A stretch of DNA of 64,000 nucleotides from Xestospongia bergquistia (lineage: Eukaryota > Porifera > Demospongiae > Haplosclerida > Petrosiidae). Position numbers and translations under genes: made by a program. The notes below the pieces were generated by a model. The model did not search any database and was not told the origin of the DNA. It saw only the letters and a program-made list of their open reading frames with translations. Where the stretch lies: NCBI GenBank assembly GCA_963965975.1, contig OZ014411.1, positions 8,991,501-9,055,500 on the forward strand, read 5' to 3'. Below, one piece after another: positions 23,690-36,497 of the stretch (within the stretch, counting starts at the first letter, position 1; each line of letters starts with the position of its first letter).

Positions 23690-23766
23690 GTTGCGTCACG
23701 TGAGCTAACGCGTACACATTAAACGTCGTGTTCACAAAGTAAAACACGCACAGAGTGTGACGCAAC
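23690..23766. promoter_or_regulatory. inverted pair of TGACGCAA-type sites upstream of the MADF gene
   Basis: GTTGCGTCAC at 23690-23699 and GTGACGCAAC at 23757-23766 are exact reverse complements, about 90-160 bp upstream of the MADF start codon. The surrounding 23685-23770 is richer in CpG than its neighbourhood. The core TGACGCAA resembles CRE- or C/EBP-type bZIP half sites. Function is inference. Confidence 0.4.
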
Positions 23767-23904
23767 GTGATAAAAAATGTAATAGTGTTACCTTTTAATG
23801 AAATTCCATGCATTATTATATTATCAGGAACCCATTTACTGATCCAATTTTTGCAAACATGTTTTAAACACATTTTTCTTGTCAAAAATAATGTCCATCT
23901 CATT

Positions 23905-24630
23905 TATAATATAAAAATACATGAAAGTCATTGAAACTAATGTCAACTAATCACATTTATAGAGAATTTTCAATTCTTAACATATCTCAATCAGAGCAGA
24001 AGCAGTAATTTCTGCTGATTCGCTTTAAAATTTCTTCACATCTATACATCAATATTTGGGTGCATAAAGAAATTATTATTTCTTTTCGTGGTTTTTCCAT
24101 TTTTAGCTCCTTACAAACAACAAATTTATTACAAATTAAAAAGATTTATTGCTAGATTACATAATATGATCATCATTAAGACCTTTCATAGGAGGATATC
24201 TATTCTCCAAGTCAGTTGACCCCTCATTGTCTTGAATGTTTTTTCAGTGTCATGTTTAAGATGTTGCTTACAAGAACCAGCTTTCATATTGTGAACACAC
24301 TCAATTATTTTTCTCCTATCGTCTCTATAAAAGTTACATCAGTATATAATGAAATGTGACTAACTTACATAACCATTGACTGTTCCCAAGATCTTCCAAA
24401 GTTTTTACTTAGATACTAGTATTTTAGCTGCTCGAGTACAAAATGCTTTGTCTGCTTGGATTATTTTTATACGAGAATATGTTTATAACAAGGAAGTGCT
24501 GCCAAAAGTTAATTTTCAATATCCAAGCAAATTTATCAAATCTCCAAAGTTTCAAACATACAAAAATCCTTATAACATTGTCAAGAGTCATTCCCAATAC
24601 ATACATACATGATGTTCATTTATGAGTCAA
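23905..24630. other. AT-rich stretch, nothing assigned
   Basis: Short ORFs on both strands at 24376-24625 overlap one another and show no domain. It may be the decayed body of the hAT element whose C-terminus lies to the right. Confidence 0.3.
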
Positions 24631-24900
24631 TAGATGGTTGTGCCTCTAAGACAGCATTTTTACATCGTATAATGATTTCCTTGCTGGGCTTGAAGTTGAA
24701 GGACTTCTATGGAAGATTAAACTGAACTGTTAGTAGTGAATTTAGTGTAGACGTACCAAGGCTATTCCTATATTTAGTTTTATTTAGGCCAAGATGACTG
24801 AACAATCGCTCAGTGTCGTCATTTCCATCTGGATATTATTGAGCCAATTGAAGAGCCACTTGAGCCAAATGCCATTTTTCACACTGGCATGTGATTGTTG
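24630..24900 (-). mobile_element. hAT transposase C-terminal remnant
   Basis: The minus strand reads ERLFSHLGLNKTKYRNSLGT then STLNSLLTVQFNLP and, after a stop, FNFKPSKEIIIRCKNA. This matches the C-terminal dimerisation region of hAT transposases (ERxFS...KTKxRN pattern). Ends of the element are not defined. It is a different hAT lineage from the one at 15430-16190. Confidence 0.6.
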
Positions 24901-25081
24901 TTAATAATAAATTTTCAAAAATCAGATGTTATTAATAAACAAGATAAAGTCCATCTGAACCTAGATTTTCAAGATAAGAATCCGATTAATCTCGATAAAA
25001 TTCAATACTGTGACAGCACTGATAAGGTCATGAACAATTTCATTACTAAGGGAAGGTGTTAATTAATCCCTCCATTGATCC

Positions 25082-25600
25082 TCAAGCTGTTTGTCATGCT
25101 TCTCCGTCACTGAGATGAAGATTCAAACCTTTTCTTGAAAAGATTACAAGAGGTGGAATGGCATATCCAGCTGTATTGCAGCATGCCAAGACTGAATATG
25201 CCTTTTGTTGCATGATATAACAGCTTTTTGATATTTTTGGCTTCTTACAGCCACAACAGATGATGGTGTGTGGTCTGAAGTAGCCCTTTTTTATCACAAT
25301 TTAACATTTGAGCTTGAAAATTGGAAATGTTATTTTCAAAAAGTGTTTGTTCTAGAAGATGAAAGTATTTGTTAATTACTTCTGTATCTTTACATATTGA
25401 TTGTGCACAAGACAGTTTCTCTACTATAACAGTTCTAAGAGTCAAACAAAGATGTCTATACCTCAAATACTTGATTGCCTTTTGAGTCAATCACTTTCTC
25501 GACATGGCCACAACTTCCTTTGTAGTTTTAACACAGCTCATTCTAGTTGATCCAGCAAGAAAGCTAACCAATTCCTTTTTCTTCATTGGTTATGTAACGA
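25082..25600 (-). mobile_element. pogo/Tigger-like (DDE_1) transposase remnant
   Basis: The minus strand gives, in broken frames, TNEEKELVSFLAGSTRMSC (N-terminal helix-turn-helix part), LTLRTVIVEKLSCAQSIC, then NKYFHLLEQTLFENNI and LNCDKKGL. The last is where functional relatives have a D-E/S-G motif. Next come KAYSVLACCNTAGYAIPPLV and IFSRKG. These are successive blocks of Tc1/mariner-superfamily pogo-type transposases. Frameshifts and the altered CDKKG motif show it is inactive. No terminal repeats identified. Confidence 0.65.
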
Positions 25601-26169
25601 GTAGGAGCACTGTGTGAATTAATCGAAAGTAGACCACTTACTCTACCGTTAAGAGTTGGAAGATCTTCAACAATTCACTTAGCTATGTATTAACGCTCAG
25701 CTATAATAAAAGATCAAGCAGCAAGAGAAGATGCTCAGGTCACCACCACCTGCCAACAACTTAAAACACTTTCTTTCAAAAAATTAAAAGGTGCATCTAA
25801 ATAAACAGCATGTGATGATGATTCTTGTTCTACTTGCATACATGAATATAGGAGTTCTATTACTTTCAGCTCTCAACATAGTTATAGCCCACTACTGTTA
25901 GGTTTACAAGGAGAAATAGGCAGTATATAAAAATTTTTTGGTATTATTTTTTGAAACTTTGGTCAAACAAGTTTCTGGTAGCATAACTAGCACATCAAAG
26001 TACACTAGACTCAGCATTTATAAAGAGTTGTAATAGCACCACATTACTATAGTACTGCCCTAAAAAATTTTCAGTCGGAGAGGTATATTTAGTGTCTGAA
26101 TATACATGATGTCTGATCATTGATAACTTACTCTAGCAGCTTGTATCATTAAGTGAGGTAGATGTAGTG
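25601..26169. other. intergenic, nothing recognised
   Basis: No coding or structural signal that I can support. It may include the N-terminal side of the decayed transposase to its left. Confidence 0.3.
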
Positions 26170-27184
26170 AATTTGGACAAACTTTCAACTTTTGGACCTT
26201 GGATAACTTGCCTTATAGTTGTGAATAACCATGGACAGCTTTTCTTCACTCTATGGCTTACTTAATGTAGTAAATCTCCTCAGTTCATACCTATTTGCAT
26301 ATATTAACAACAATAGCAATAACATATTAAAATTTCATTGAGGTTGAGTTTGAAACAAATATATGATGTTTTTGAACCATTGCAAATTTTCCGTGTTATG
26401 ACAGAAATTATGGAGTTAACAGAAGAAAGACAAAGAAGACAGAACATTGTGTTATCTTTATATAGGTAGCACTACTGCTTGCCAAATAGCATAGGAAGTT
26501 TAATCAACATTTACCAATTTCCTACATAATGTTTCCATGTATTATAGGACTTTTGTATGATAGAACTGATAGATATGTTTCTACCAAGTCATCAAACTTT
26601 GTAATTAGAGTACACAGTTCAAGACATTCAATGGAAGCTTTTATCTTATTACTTATGTATACATTTTAAAAATATTAAAATTAAAGAACCCCATTCACAA
26701 ACTTGGTCTCGTTGGCACTGAGAAGAGCTGCTCTGTGTCAATAATAAGTCCTTTTGTAGCTCTAATGATGATCAACCAGTTATTTGCCCCCAATTAATTA
26801 GCAAATTTGGACAAACTTTCAACCAGGGAAACTTTTGGACCTTGGATAACTTGCCTTATCGTTGTGAATAACTACTTATTCATCTTTTGTACATGTTTTT
26901 TTGACTTTTTACAGAATTCATGGTGGGAGCCATTCACCATTTGCTCAGGCACAGAGAGAAAAGGACAGTAATGTATTCATGGCCTGACCCTCAACCACCT
27001 TATGAAGAGATTTCATACCTCTTTTACACGATACTTTTTTGGAGGTGGCATATGTGCAAAATGCTGTCCATCACAATTCATATATTAACAATGATAACAA
27101 TAACATATTAAAATTTCATTGAGGTTGGGTTTGAAACAAATATATGTTTCTGAACCATCGGAAATTTTCCATGTTATGACAGAA
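26170..27184. repeat. pair of diverged direct repeats
   Basis: Words from 26170-26410 recur in the same order at 26800-27184: 'tttggacaaactttcaac', 'tttggaccttggataacttg', 'gttgtgaataac', then 'aataacatattaaaatttca' and 'gttatgacagaa'. The second copy has an insertion of about 150 bases containing a short ORF (26920-27111) that I do not recognise. Confidence 0.6.
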
Positions 27185-27276
27185 GTGAGAAGCATCCAAA
27201 AGGAATCATACTTTAAAAATGCTAATTTATGTATTCTTCATGCCTTTGGTCTTACTGGTTGACTTACTATTTTCAC

Positions 27277-27600
27277 AATGAATGTTTAGTGATAATGCAA
27301 TTTTTACAATGTAAAATTAACAAATAATTACTAAAGATTTTAACAGGAGACTTCACTAAAAATGTCTTTTTGCATTATTCTCAGTATTTCTACATTTACT
27401 ATTTAGATTTCCATGGAGAACTTTTTGCTGTCATTGTTTTCAATACAATGAATGTTTAATGATAATGCAATTTTCACAATCTAAAATTAACAAATAACTA
27501 ATAAAGATTTTAACAGGAGACTTCACTAAAGGACTTTTTGCATTATTCTTGGTGTTTCTGGATATATTATTTAGGTTTCCATTGAGAACTTTTTGCCATT
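27277..27600. repeat. tandem duplication of a ~170-bp unit
   Basis: The unit starting 'caatgaatgtttagtgata' (about 27277) is repeated 170 bp downstream (about 27447), covering 'caggagacttcactaaa', 'ctttttgcattattct' and 'gagaactttttgc'. No coding capacity. Confidence 0.7.
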
Positions 27601-27690
27601 GCTTCCTTCCAGCTTCAGCATTGCTAAGAGGATATATGTAGTTGATATGCACTAAAAAATTAAAAGAATTATGTAAATGTGATATATTCT

Positions 27691-28460
27691 TGTTGTATCT
27701 GTATTACGAACCTTTGATGTGACAGAACTTATAGTATTATATCAGAACATAAATTAACCCAAAGAGCACTACAGAACTAAATAACAAACTAATACAACAA
27801 CACTACTATAACACTCCAAGACTGACCAAAATTACAAAAAAAGAGCACTGTGTATCACAATTAACAATACTTATACTGACCACAAATTAAGTAATATTAT
27901 AACATTCCTCCTTCACTAAGAGGTGACATAGGGTCCAAAATCAATTGGTAGATGAGATTGTTGTGATTGATGAATCAGGGGGTGTCGGGAGTGGTGGCCC
28001 CGGAACTGAATACAGCAAGAGTATGTGGAGGAGGGCTTGATGGTCCATCCAATCTTGGAGGGTCCATAGAATCATTTTCAGAAATATTAACTGGAGTGTC
28101 AATATTTTCAACAATTGGTGCTGTTAAACTTGTTTGTGGTAACGGCCAATCTTCAGTATATCTTTTGATTGAGAAACTTTTACTCCTGCCAAATAACAAG
28201 ATCTGAGCTGATTGATATGTCTTCATAACACAATTCCGTCATTACTCTTCATGAAGTGGCATTTTGAAGCTCAACCAGTGTTTGACCATTGCTGTGATTT
28301 TTCACTCTATTTCCTTGTCAAATCTGGATGCAATAAATCTAGTGTGTTTCTAAGTTTTCTTCCCATCTACATCTCAGCAGGTAACAAACCAGTGGACGTT
28401 TGCAGTGTGATACGACACTGGAGCAACATAGTGTTAATTCTTAATGCATAGGGAAGAAAA
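27691..28460 (-). mobile_element. 3' end of a Ty3/gypsy retrotransposon with its LTR
   Basis: Read on the minus strand. 28420-28280 resembles the integrase C-terminal side (LPAEMLMGRKLRNTLDLLHP). 28226-27975 is a proline-rich tail typical of the end of Pol, with frame changes. Then comes a purine tract AAGGAGGAA (27913-27905) and an LTR of 214 bp (27904-27691) that starts TGTTATAAT and ends ATACAACA, the expected TG...CA ends. The 5' part of the element is absent. Disrupted. Confidence 0.65.
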
Positions 28461-28599
28461 TGTAACAATAACATTAAAGAAAAACTAAAGTTTGCTGGTT
28501 CTAGTAATTATAGGAATAGTATGTTTGCTATTCCACTGCATTTTTTGCAGAAACCATGTTAAACAAATAATATGGATGTATAATTTAATAACTCGCACC

Positions 28600-29200
28600 T
28601 TATTCCAACAATATGATTCTGGTCCAAGAGAGACCAACCACTATTACATCTAGTCGTGCAAATTCCATTAGACAATTCCTCTTTTGTGAATAGAAGAGAC
28701 AACAGCTTACCTAATTTTGTGTCATCTTCAGATACAGCTACCATAGCAGTAACAGGCAACCATATTCTCTGATCTGATCTGTTCTCTCAAATTGATTACC
28801 AAACACACATTTGCCACTGCTATCTAAATCTAAATAAATAAGACCTATGCATAATAGCAATAAGAAATAAACAACAATACCTGTAGGAGAACCAATAGAA
28901 CTTCCACTAATATTCATGCATAGAATGCTCTAGTTCACTAGTGTCCTCACTGTCTGAGCGAAAATTCCATGAATAGTCTCAGCCTATATCATACAAAAAA
29001 TGACAGTCACAAAAAGCCAAACATAAAATGTGTCGGTGATTACATGTTAATATATTGTAAGGGGAATAAAATGTTGAACCTTTTTTCAATTATTGTTTCT
29101 CTAGTTTCTTTGTAACATTGTCCACATCTGACTTGAGAGCAGATGGTTGGCTTGAAATTCCTGTTAAACCTTCACATGCTACTTTTATTAGTTGAAGCAT
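28600..29200 (-). pseudogene. BEN-domain-like exon and neighbouring gene scraps
   Basis: The minus strand at about 28790-28600 reads LPVTAMVAVSEDD then KLGKLLSLLFTKEELSNG and SLLDQNHIVGIR, which resembles a BEN domain (DNA- or protein-binding module: LxxLLxxLFTxEEL...LDxxxVxxIR). Further upstream, SDSEDTSELEHSMH (about 28950) and SSQPSALKSDVDNVTKKLEK (about 29100-29170) look coding but are broken by stops. Splice joins could not be established. The minus ORF at 29391-29648 may belong to the same gene. Confidence 0.4.
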
Positions 29201-30230
29201 CTCATAATATATGTCCTATACCATTTTTACTTCACACAAGTTATGCAATAGACTATAGCTATCATATCAAAAATTGATTTTTCTGGTGAAACTCAGAAAC
29301 TAAAAGATGATGATAATCAAATGCTCACTAAGGATGACAAGATGATAATGACGTCCTTGGTGCAAAAGTGTCTGATTGTTGAGGACTGATCTAATTAGAA
29401 GGAGACTTTTTATCTATAATTTGCTGAGGCAGAGGCATAATCTTGTATAGTTCGTTAGTAGGTTGTTGAAGATTAATTGCATCTTCACTGCAAATCAAGC
29501 CTAAATTTTCATTTTGTGTTTCATTCATTGGTAAGTCTATGGTCACGTCTTCAACAACTAGAATGATTGGCAGTGAAGATGCATCATATATAAATGTAGA
29601 TGCTGATGGAGAATACATAATTGCATTTGAAGAAAATAGCTTGGACAAGATAATTTTACTGACTCTACCATCTTTGTATTATCATCTGTTGCCTGTATGC
29701 ATGAAAGTGTATTACAAAGGTGTAAGTAGATCACATGCACTAATTAGCAAAGATACTCAACTGTTTTTATTCTTTTCTTAGCTGGATACTTTGAATCTCA
29801 TGTAAAAGTAACCACTCATCTAAACTCTTTCAACATTTAAATATGTTTTATGATGAAGATAAAAGCATGAATACCTTTTTGGAAGTAGTTTTCTTTTTAA
29901 CGGGTTTGTTTATACACCTCAAATGGAAATAAGTCCAAAACAATCTTGTTCATTTAGACCTGAAATTAATAATAAATTAATTCATGTATATTATTTGCCA
30001 CTGACACATAGAACAGTCAGTTGTGTCACAATTGTTATGACAGCAAAAGGTACTTATTATTATTGAAAGTGATAAAAAATTTGCTTAGTTTTCCATTGTT
30101 ATTATTAATTTTAAGACATATTTTATGCCAACATACACAAGGACTATAACCAAGTTCATTAATGGTGAGGTAATATTATTTTACACCCCTAATATTTGCT
30201 ATAAGTCTTCACTATCTGTTTCATTCATTT
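29201..30230. other. mixed low-complexity and ORF fragments, nothing assigned
   Basis: Overlapping short ORFs on both strands at 29391-29781 cannot be resolved. The minus one is the more protein-like. No domain recognised. Confidence 0.25.
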
Positions 30231-30653
30231 GTAGGATCTGAATCCAGTCAACAGCTAATGCTCTAAATACCACTGAAGTCTTACCTGTACTACTAACTGT
30301 TGTAGAGTTGATGAGTCGTTTAACGAGCTGTGAAATGTCTAGTACTGTTAGTTTGAAAAGTCTTCTACAAGATAATGTTTCAGAAACTGTGAGTAATAGT
30401 TTAATAATAACAATTAATTAGTATTTAATTTGTTTTGTTGTTGTTATAGGTTTAAATTATTAAGAAAATTGAGGAATTTATTAAGGAGTCTTCTTGAGAT
30501 AATGATGATTAACTTGTCATCTCTCTCTCTCTCTCTCTCTCAATTGATGTTTCCTCACAATTGGTAGTCTACATATATTTTCTGGTCTTCAATCTCTACT
30601 TACACAAAGTATTACATTATGACGAAATACTGATATTTGACATTGGGTACCAC

Positions 30654-30691
30654 CCTCATACCCAGGCGTTTGCAAATGCCTGGGCATGAGG
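30654..30691. repeat. 38-bp near-perfect palindrome
   Basis: The sequence from CCTCATACCC to GGGCATGAGG is its own reverse complement apart from two mismatched pairs. It is GC-rich against an AT-rich background. Could be the core of a foldback element or a dimer-binding site. Confidence 0.5.
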
Positions 30692-31098
30692 CTAGTTGAG
30701 ATACTTGATTTTGTTAAGAGGTGCTCAAACATTAATGGATGCATTTCTTTTTGATAACTACTACTAGTAGATGAAGATATTTCAATGATATTTGATGAAC
30801 ATCCACAATAAGTATATAGCATATTAAGTACATGTATCAAGTGATATATTATTGAAGCATATAGTTACCATATTGTGACATTGAGAAAATCCTGTCTTCA
30901 TAATTATATGGACCTTATTGTGAACAGTAATAGCAGGAGCCAAAAAAATACAAGGTAACATTGCATTTTTATGGGCTTTTGGTAATAGGCATAGTAAAAG
31001 TATTACATTTTTAATGGATCATGGACACAGCCTTTATGATATATTGGTCATGTTCTTTTGGTTTTGCAAACTTTTACTTTAGGGCTACTTGGGCTAGC

Positions 31099-31484
31099 TA
31101 CCGTAAGGGTATAAATTTTCGTGGGGGATTTAATTTCGCTGTATTCGTGGGTTGTTGTTTTATCACGAAATTTAAATTTTATTCCACCCACGCATAATCA
31201 CGCAAAGGGATTCATCTTGGTCACTTCTTTCTCTTTTACACTGTCTGAAGTACTTCTCCGTCAACTGCCTCCCAGATTTTCTTGTATATATGGTACCCTC
31301 TCACCATGGATTTATAGGAATAGGTAGCCATATTTCAAGAAAATCACGCTTGTGATCACAACACGTGCCTGGTACCACACCCATTGCTGATACTTCACAC
31401 CCACTAAACACGAAAACTAATACCCACGAAATTTAAATAATAAAGCAAAATTTAAAAAACACGAAAATTTGTACCCTTACGGTA
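31099..31484. mobile_element. mariner-type MITE with TA target duplication
   Basis: Element 31101-31482 (382 bp) flanked by TA on both sides (31099-31100, 31483-31484). Left end CCGTAAGGGTATAAATTTTC and right end (reverse complement) CCGTAAGGGTACAAATTTTC match except for one base. Internal sequence has repeated 'ttcgtggg' and 'acgaaatttaaa' words and no transposase. Tc1/mariner affiliation rests on the TA duplication. Confidence 0.8.
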
Positions 31485-31730
31485 TTACCAAAACTGCAAT
31501 CTCCATGTTTATTCAGGTTATCATCTATTGCTGTATCCTCTACTCAGTATATAGGATAAAACGAATTGTTAGTAACATTGGTTAAGTTAGCATGATTAAA
31601 ATTATACAATGATAACATTTCTGATTATAGAGCCTCTTTTGGAAATATTAGAAGAATTATGACAGAGAAAGATCAAAGAAGAAGAAGCTAAAAGGAAACT
31701 GGAAGAACAAATATAAACATAATGCAACTA

Positions 31731-32499
31731 GTCACAGTATGATAACTGAACTGTAATGTTTATGGTATAATGGATATATGTCTAATTATTATGATGACTT
31801 CATGATTTTTTGATCACAATAAACTTACCTCCTCATTTCTAATTCATTAGGTCAATTCTTTACAAATATTTGTGAACTTTTTTGTACTTTTTAAACTTTA
31901 ACATTTTATTTGAGACTAAACTAGGAGATATAACAGGTTTATCTTGGACTGTAGATCTAGAACTCAGTTGTCAAGATACTTCAGCTAGCTTGGTGTCATT
32001 TTTTGTACTCTACTAATCTACATTTTCCTAAACCTAAAGGAGAGTCTAGTGATAACTAGGAACCATATGTATTCAATAACGGTCCTCTTTGTAATAAATC
32101 ACTTATGTATTGTTAATCACAAATTTATAAATAATCCAAATATATATATGTATATAAACTAATACAAAGCAGTGAGTACTTACTGAATGTAGTTAAATAC
32201 TAATAAAAACAGTAAACATTATCTTAAATTTAACTTGCAAGTAGTAGTATAATTATCACAACAACAATATTAAAAAAACGTTCACAGTGCACACATATTA
32301 AGTTCAGTTAAAGAGGCAGAACTTCCATTTGAAGATCCAAAGTAGTTTGTTAGATGTTTCATTTCACTACTAGTAGAGTTTCAAACTATCAGTGCTTATC
32401 ATAATGCAATTAACAGTCCTCTGTATTAGCTTTAATATGCTAATTATTATAATAGTAACTCTTAGTAATATTAACATGTGAAGTAAATATCTTTACTTG
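31731..32499. other. intergenic, nothing recognised
   Basis: AT-rich stretch between the last exon fragment and the left inverted-repeat arm. No coding signal. Confidence 0.35.
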
Positions 32500-32741
32500 T
32501 TTGTACTCCTGGATTTTATGTATTTTATACACAGATGTCAGTATTAATGTTTTAGTGTTATCATTGTAATTGCATTTCTAAAACAAACAAATTTCTAAAT
32601 AATCAAATCAAAACACAGACATATTTCTGTATACACAATAATATATTGAACTAGTAAACAAGAAAACTAATATAACTTGACAAAATTATTTAACTGAATT
32701 ATAAACTATATCTATTGAGTTCTCCGCAAAGAGTCTGGCCA

Positions 32742-35700
32742 CTATTCTTCATACTCAAAAGAATCTTCATCTCTTAGTAATGGTACAATAACTTCATTAT
32801 TGTGATTGTTCTTTACTAGTTTCTTGATCCTTTTATATAAAATACAGTTAGTAATTTTGAGATATTGTACATACTTCCTAGTACAATGCAGACGACTCAT
32901 TGAAATATACCCATGATATAACAAGATAATACAATAGGTAACAAAACAAAGAACAATTTCAAGTGTAGTCACAATGTTGATTGAAGTATGATAATCTGAT
33001 ACACTGTTAGGAAGATTTATAATAAAATTGACCAGAAGAAGTACCATAAACCATAATTCAAGTATATTCAATATCTTGTTCTTGTAAGGTAAGACAACAG
33101 CTTGAACAATAGTATAAAATACCAGAACAAATATAATCAGTAAAAGTTGTAATGTCATATTACTACCTTGAAATATAGCAGTGATAATATATATGAGAGA
33201 CAGGACTATCAACCTCAAACCAAACCAGTACCTCAAGTTGTCCTTGTAAGGTCCTTGAATAGCATCAATAAATGGACGAAAGTATTTTGAAATACAACCA
33301 ATCCTCAACATTTTAACTCCAAATAATCCAACCAATGTAAAAGGTATAATAAAGAATGATAGTGCTGCAATACTAACACATAGTAAAACAATGTGATAAG
33401 GATTTTGACCATAAAGGACACTGCCATCTCTATACCAAACCAGTAACTTACCAGAACTATTAGTGCTGTTAAAATAAATATATGCTGGTGTGAGAACAAC
33501 TAATGAGATGGATAACAAATCTGAGTAAGAGATGTACAACAATGTTACTAGTACTTGTACAGATGACCCAACAATGAGATTAGCAAATCTGGTAGAACAT
33601 TGACTTAAAAGAACAATGACAGCAACAATTAACCAAAAGTAAATTGGGAAAAAATACAATATAGCAGTTTTCCCAAGTTCATTTAAGTCACTTGTTATAC
33701 ACACAGGTATATTCCATTGATATTTGATGGAAGTAAGAAAATACACCATATATTGTAAAGGTGTGTTCTTGACGTGCGCTTCAGAAGATGGCCATATAAT
33801 ATTTAGCCAAAATATGAAGCCTCCAAGAGTACCCAAGTCAATTCTCAATCTCAAACTAAACAACACTAATACATACACTATACCACCTAGTATACCAAAT
33901 GATATAGCAAGTGCAGTATATAATGTATTAGAACACTGATAACAATCAGTGCTCCCTAAGACAATACTGTAGCCCTCTTTACACTGACCACATAGCCATC
34001 CCATACGATTCTCTTTACACATAATGTCAGGTTGTGTTATATTAATAGTTGTATTTGGTAGACAGTATCCAGAAGGACAGTGTTCAGTATAAGCAATGAT
34101 AGAGGCATTATTTATAACACCAAGCCATGATTGAGGTGGAATATTTATTGCTGATGTATTGATATTACATTGTGTAATCCCTAACCTTCTTAGAAATAAA
34201 TTACATACACATGCTTTGCTAATGCTACTGTATGTAAACCCTGGTGGACAAGGTTTTGAAATAAGTTTAACTTTTGTTGTAGGAATATACCTCAAGACCT
34301 CAAAGTTTAAATACATTATACCACTAATGCTTTCTAAAAATATCGTAAAATATAAAGATGTACAATCATTGCTGTAAACAGTTTGAATTTGTTGTGTAAC
34401 AGGTAACAGATATGTTGAATCCTCTGCGAAATTATGACTAATATTATGACGCCAAAATTTCCGAAGTTTAGTCAATCTAATAAAAATTTGAGCATAAGTT
34501 GGATTAGCATTCAGATCAAAAGCTTGTAGACCAATTGTTATGGTTTCACCAGGGTAAACTCTGACCTGGTCACTATTATTAGAAATGTTATTGATGCTGC
34601 AAAGAGAAGTGATAACAGCTACTGAAGATATTTCAGCAAAGTCATGATCGTTGCTTTTTGTTTCAAAGTAAAATAACGTTTGGTATATATCATTGGAATT
34701 TACTTCTTTTAAGTACAACTGTTGACAGTCATACAATGGAGACATGTAGATGGAATTTCCAGCCAAAGTGGCAGTGTTATTTTTAAAAAAAATGTAGAAT
34801 TTAATTGAGAAATGTTATGACTTACTACTTGAATAGCACATGGTGGGTTGATTGTGGGGAGGTTTCTATCCATATGTGAATAAATTGCACCACCATAAAA
34901 GGAAGCATGATTGTTAATAAAAGATGCATTAGTTGATTCATGAATAAAGAGATGTGATGATGAATCAAGTCTGATAGCAGCTCCATGACTGGCTTTGTTA
35001 TTTTTAAAAATAAGTGTACCATTTAAATGAATGTCACTATTATATGCTTGTATTACTGAGCCTGTTATTTGTTTAAAATGATTTTTTTCTCCATTGATAT
35101 TAACAGATTTTGTATTGACGAAACCATTTTGCCTGCATTAAGAGCTGTTTTTAAAGATGTGCTTGAATATTTCTGATAAAGATTTAGAGATTCTAAACTA
35201 ATTTCTAAATTTTTGTGTCCTGTTGATTCAGAGAGAATAAACGGATTTCGTATTCCAATGTAAACTTGTTCATATTCCAAATGATCCAGGTGTATTCTGA
35301 GATTAACAGAGGCATTAGTTGATGTAATAATGTGTATAATTGAGTGATTATATTGATTTGAAGTAATATATGAATTGAAATCATTCTTAGCATAAGAATT
35401 AAAATATGAATCACTAATGACACTTTGCGAAATAGTTAATATATCCCATGATGCATGATGGGTACCTCCATCATTAAAGGTTGTAGTGACTAAACAACCT
35501 ATTCTAAATGAATCAAAATTTCCATCAACCACAGTATGGATAAAAAGGGAGCTAGTAACTGTAACAGAAGTATTTCCTACTGGTGCATCACTAAATATAA
35601 TTGCTAAACCATCAAAGACACCACCATTATCTCCATCCCAATATCCATGTGACAATAATACATTAGCACTGTAGTTTCCTACACTAAAGATAACTGTCAT

Positions 35701-36497
35701 ACCAGCTGCAAATGCACTAATTGCTTTAGGCTCTTTAGCATGGACTTGAGCTGCAATGTTAATGTCAGTATATGGTACAATGTTTAAATTACCTACTATA
35801 ACTGTATTGTTTACAAGAACATGTGTTTCTAATACTCCTATTCCCTTGTCAATATTACTAAAGTACAATATAAGTCCTGATCCACCACAACTAGTACTGG
35901 GAAGCACATTTTCAGAACATTGAGCACTGCCAGATGTAAATGTGATGTTGACATTATTAAGTGTGACGTTGTTATTGATATTAATTATGAGAATAGTGAA
36001 ACCATAATAGGTGTTAATGTTAACCCCAAACAACATGATATAAGAGGAATAACTGAAAAGCAATGTCACTGACTGACTCTCATGAAAATAGAATGCTGTA
36101 TCATTAGGATATAGAGTACTAGTTGATGGCATAGGTCCTCCACACTGTGTTATATGTACATTTTCAATCATCAACCCACTAACATTATAAAAACCAAGGC
36201 CAACAGATTCATAACTATTATTATAACGTCTGCAAGTTATAATAGCAGGAGTTGTTGATGTACTTCGTAAAGTGATATTTGAGGTATTACTCACCAAACA
36301 AAATGAAGTTGAAGACAGGATGTAGTTCACATTAGGAGAGAGGAGTAGCTGAGTGTCTTGCAAAAGAGGATGATCAGGATCACAGAGGTATTTGTTTAGA
36401 TCACCAGGTTTTTTTAGTAAATGAATATGAGACAGATTTAATGTTGAACAGAACACAAGTAAAAAAAAATATGCAGAGAAACCATAATCTTATTCAT
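32742..36497 (-). pseudogene. Pmp-like beta-helix multi-pass receptor, gene 1 (frameshifted)
   Basis: Paralogue of the intact gene at 57865-61617. It starts at the ATG at 36497-36495 (MNKIMVSL). Three one-base frame breaks separate otherwise open segments: in the T9 run at 36469-36461 inside the signal peptide, at about 35124-35118 (two phenylalanine codons reduced by one base), and in the T8 run at 34792-34785. The last 674 codons (34766-32742) are uninterrupted and hold the cysteine-rich region and all membrane spans, ending in DEDSFEYEE. Two of the three breaks are in homopolymers, so base-calling error must be excluded. The middle of the ectodomain differs from genes 2 and 3 more than the ends do. 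Confidence 0.8.

Larger units (their letters stand above)
30240..31730 (+). pseudogene. fragmentary plus-strand exons (coiled-coil type)
   Basis: A possible exon at 30248-30389 reads TTEVLPVLLTVVELMSRLTS and ends at a GTGAGT donor. A second at about 31632-31718 reads EPLLEILEEL, stop, QRKIKEEEAKRKLEEQI, stop: a charged coiled-coil segment with an in-frame stop. The MITE at 31101-31482 lies between them. No family assigned. Confidence 0.25.

Noticed and set aside
26920..27111. 63-codon ORF with a proline-rich centre (SWPDPQPPYEE)
   Set aside because: Lies within an insertion in a repeat. No homologous family recognised and no exon partners.
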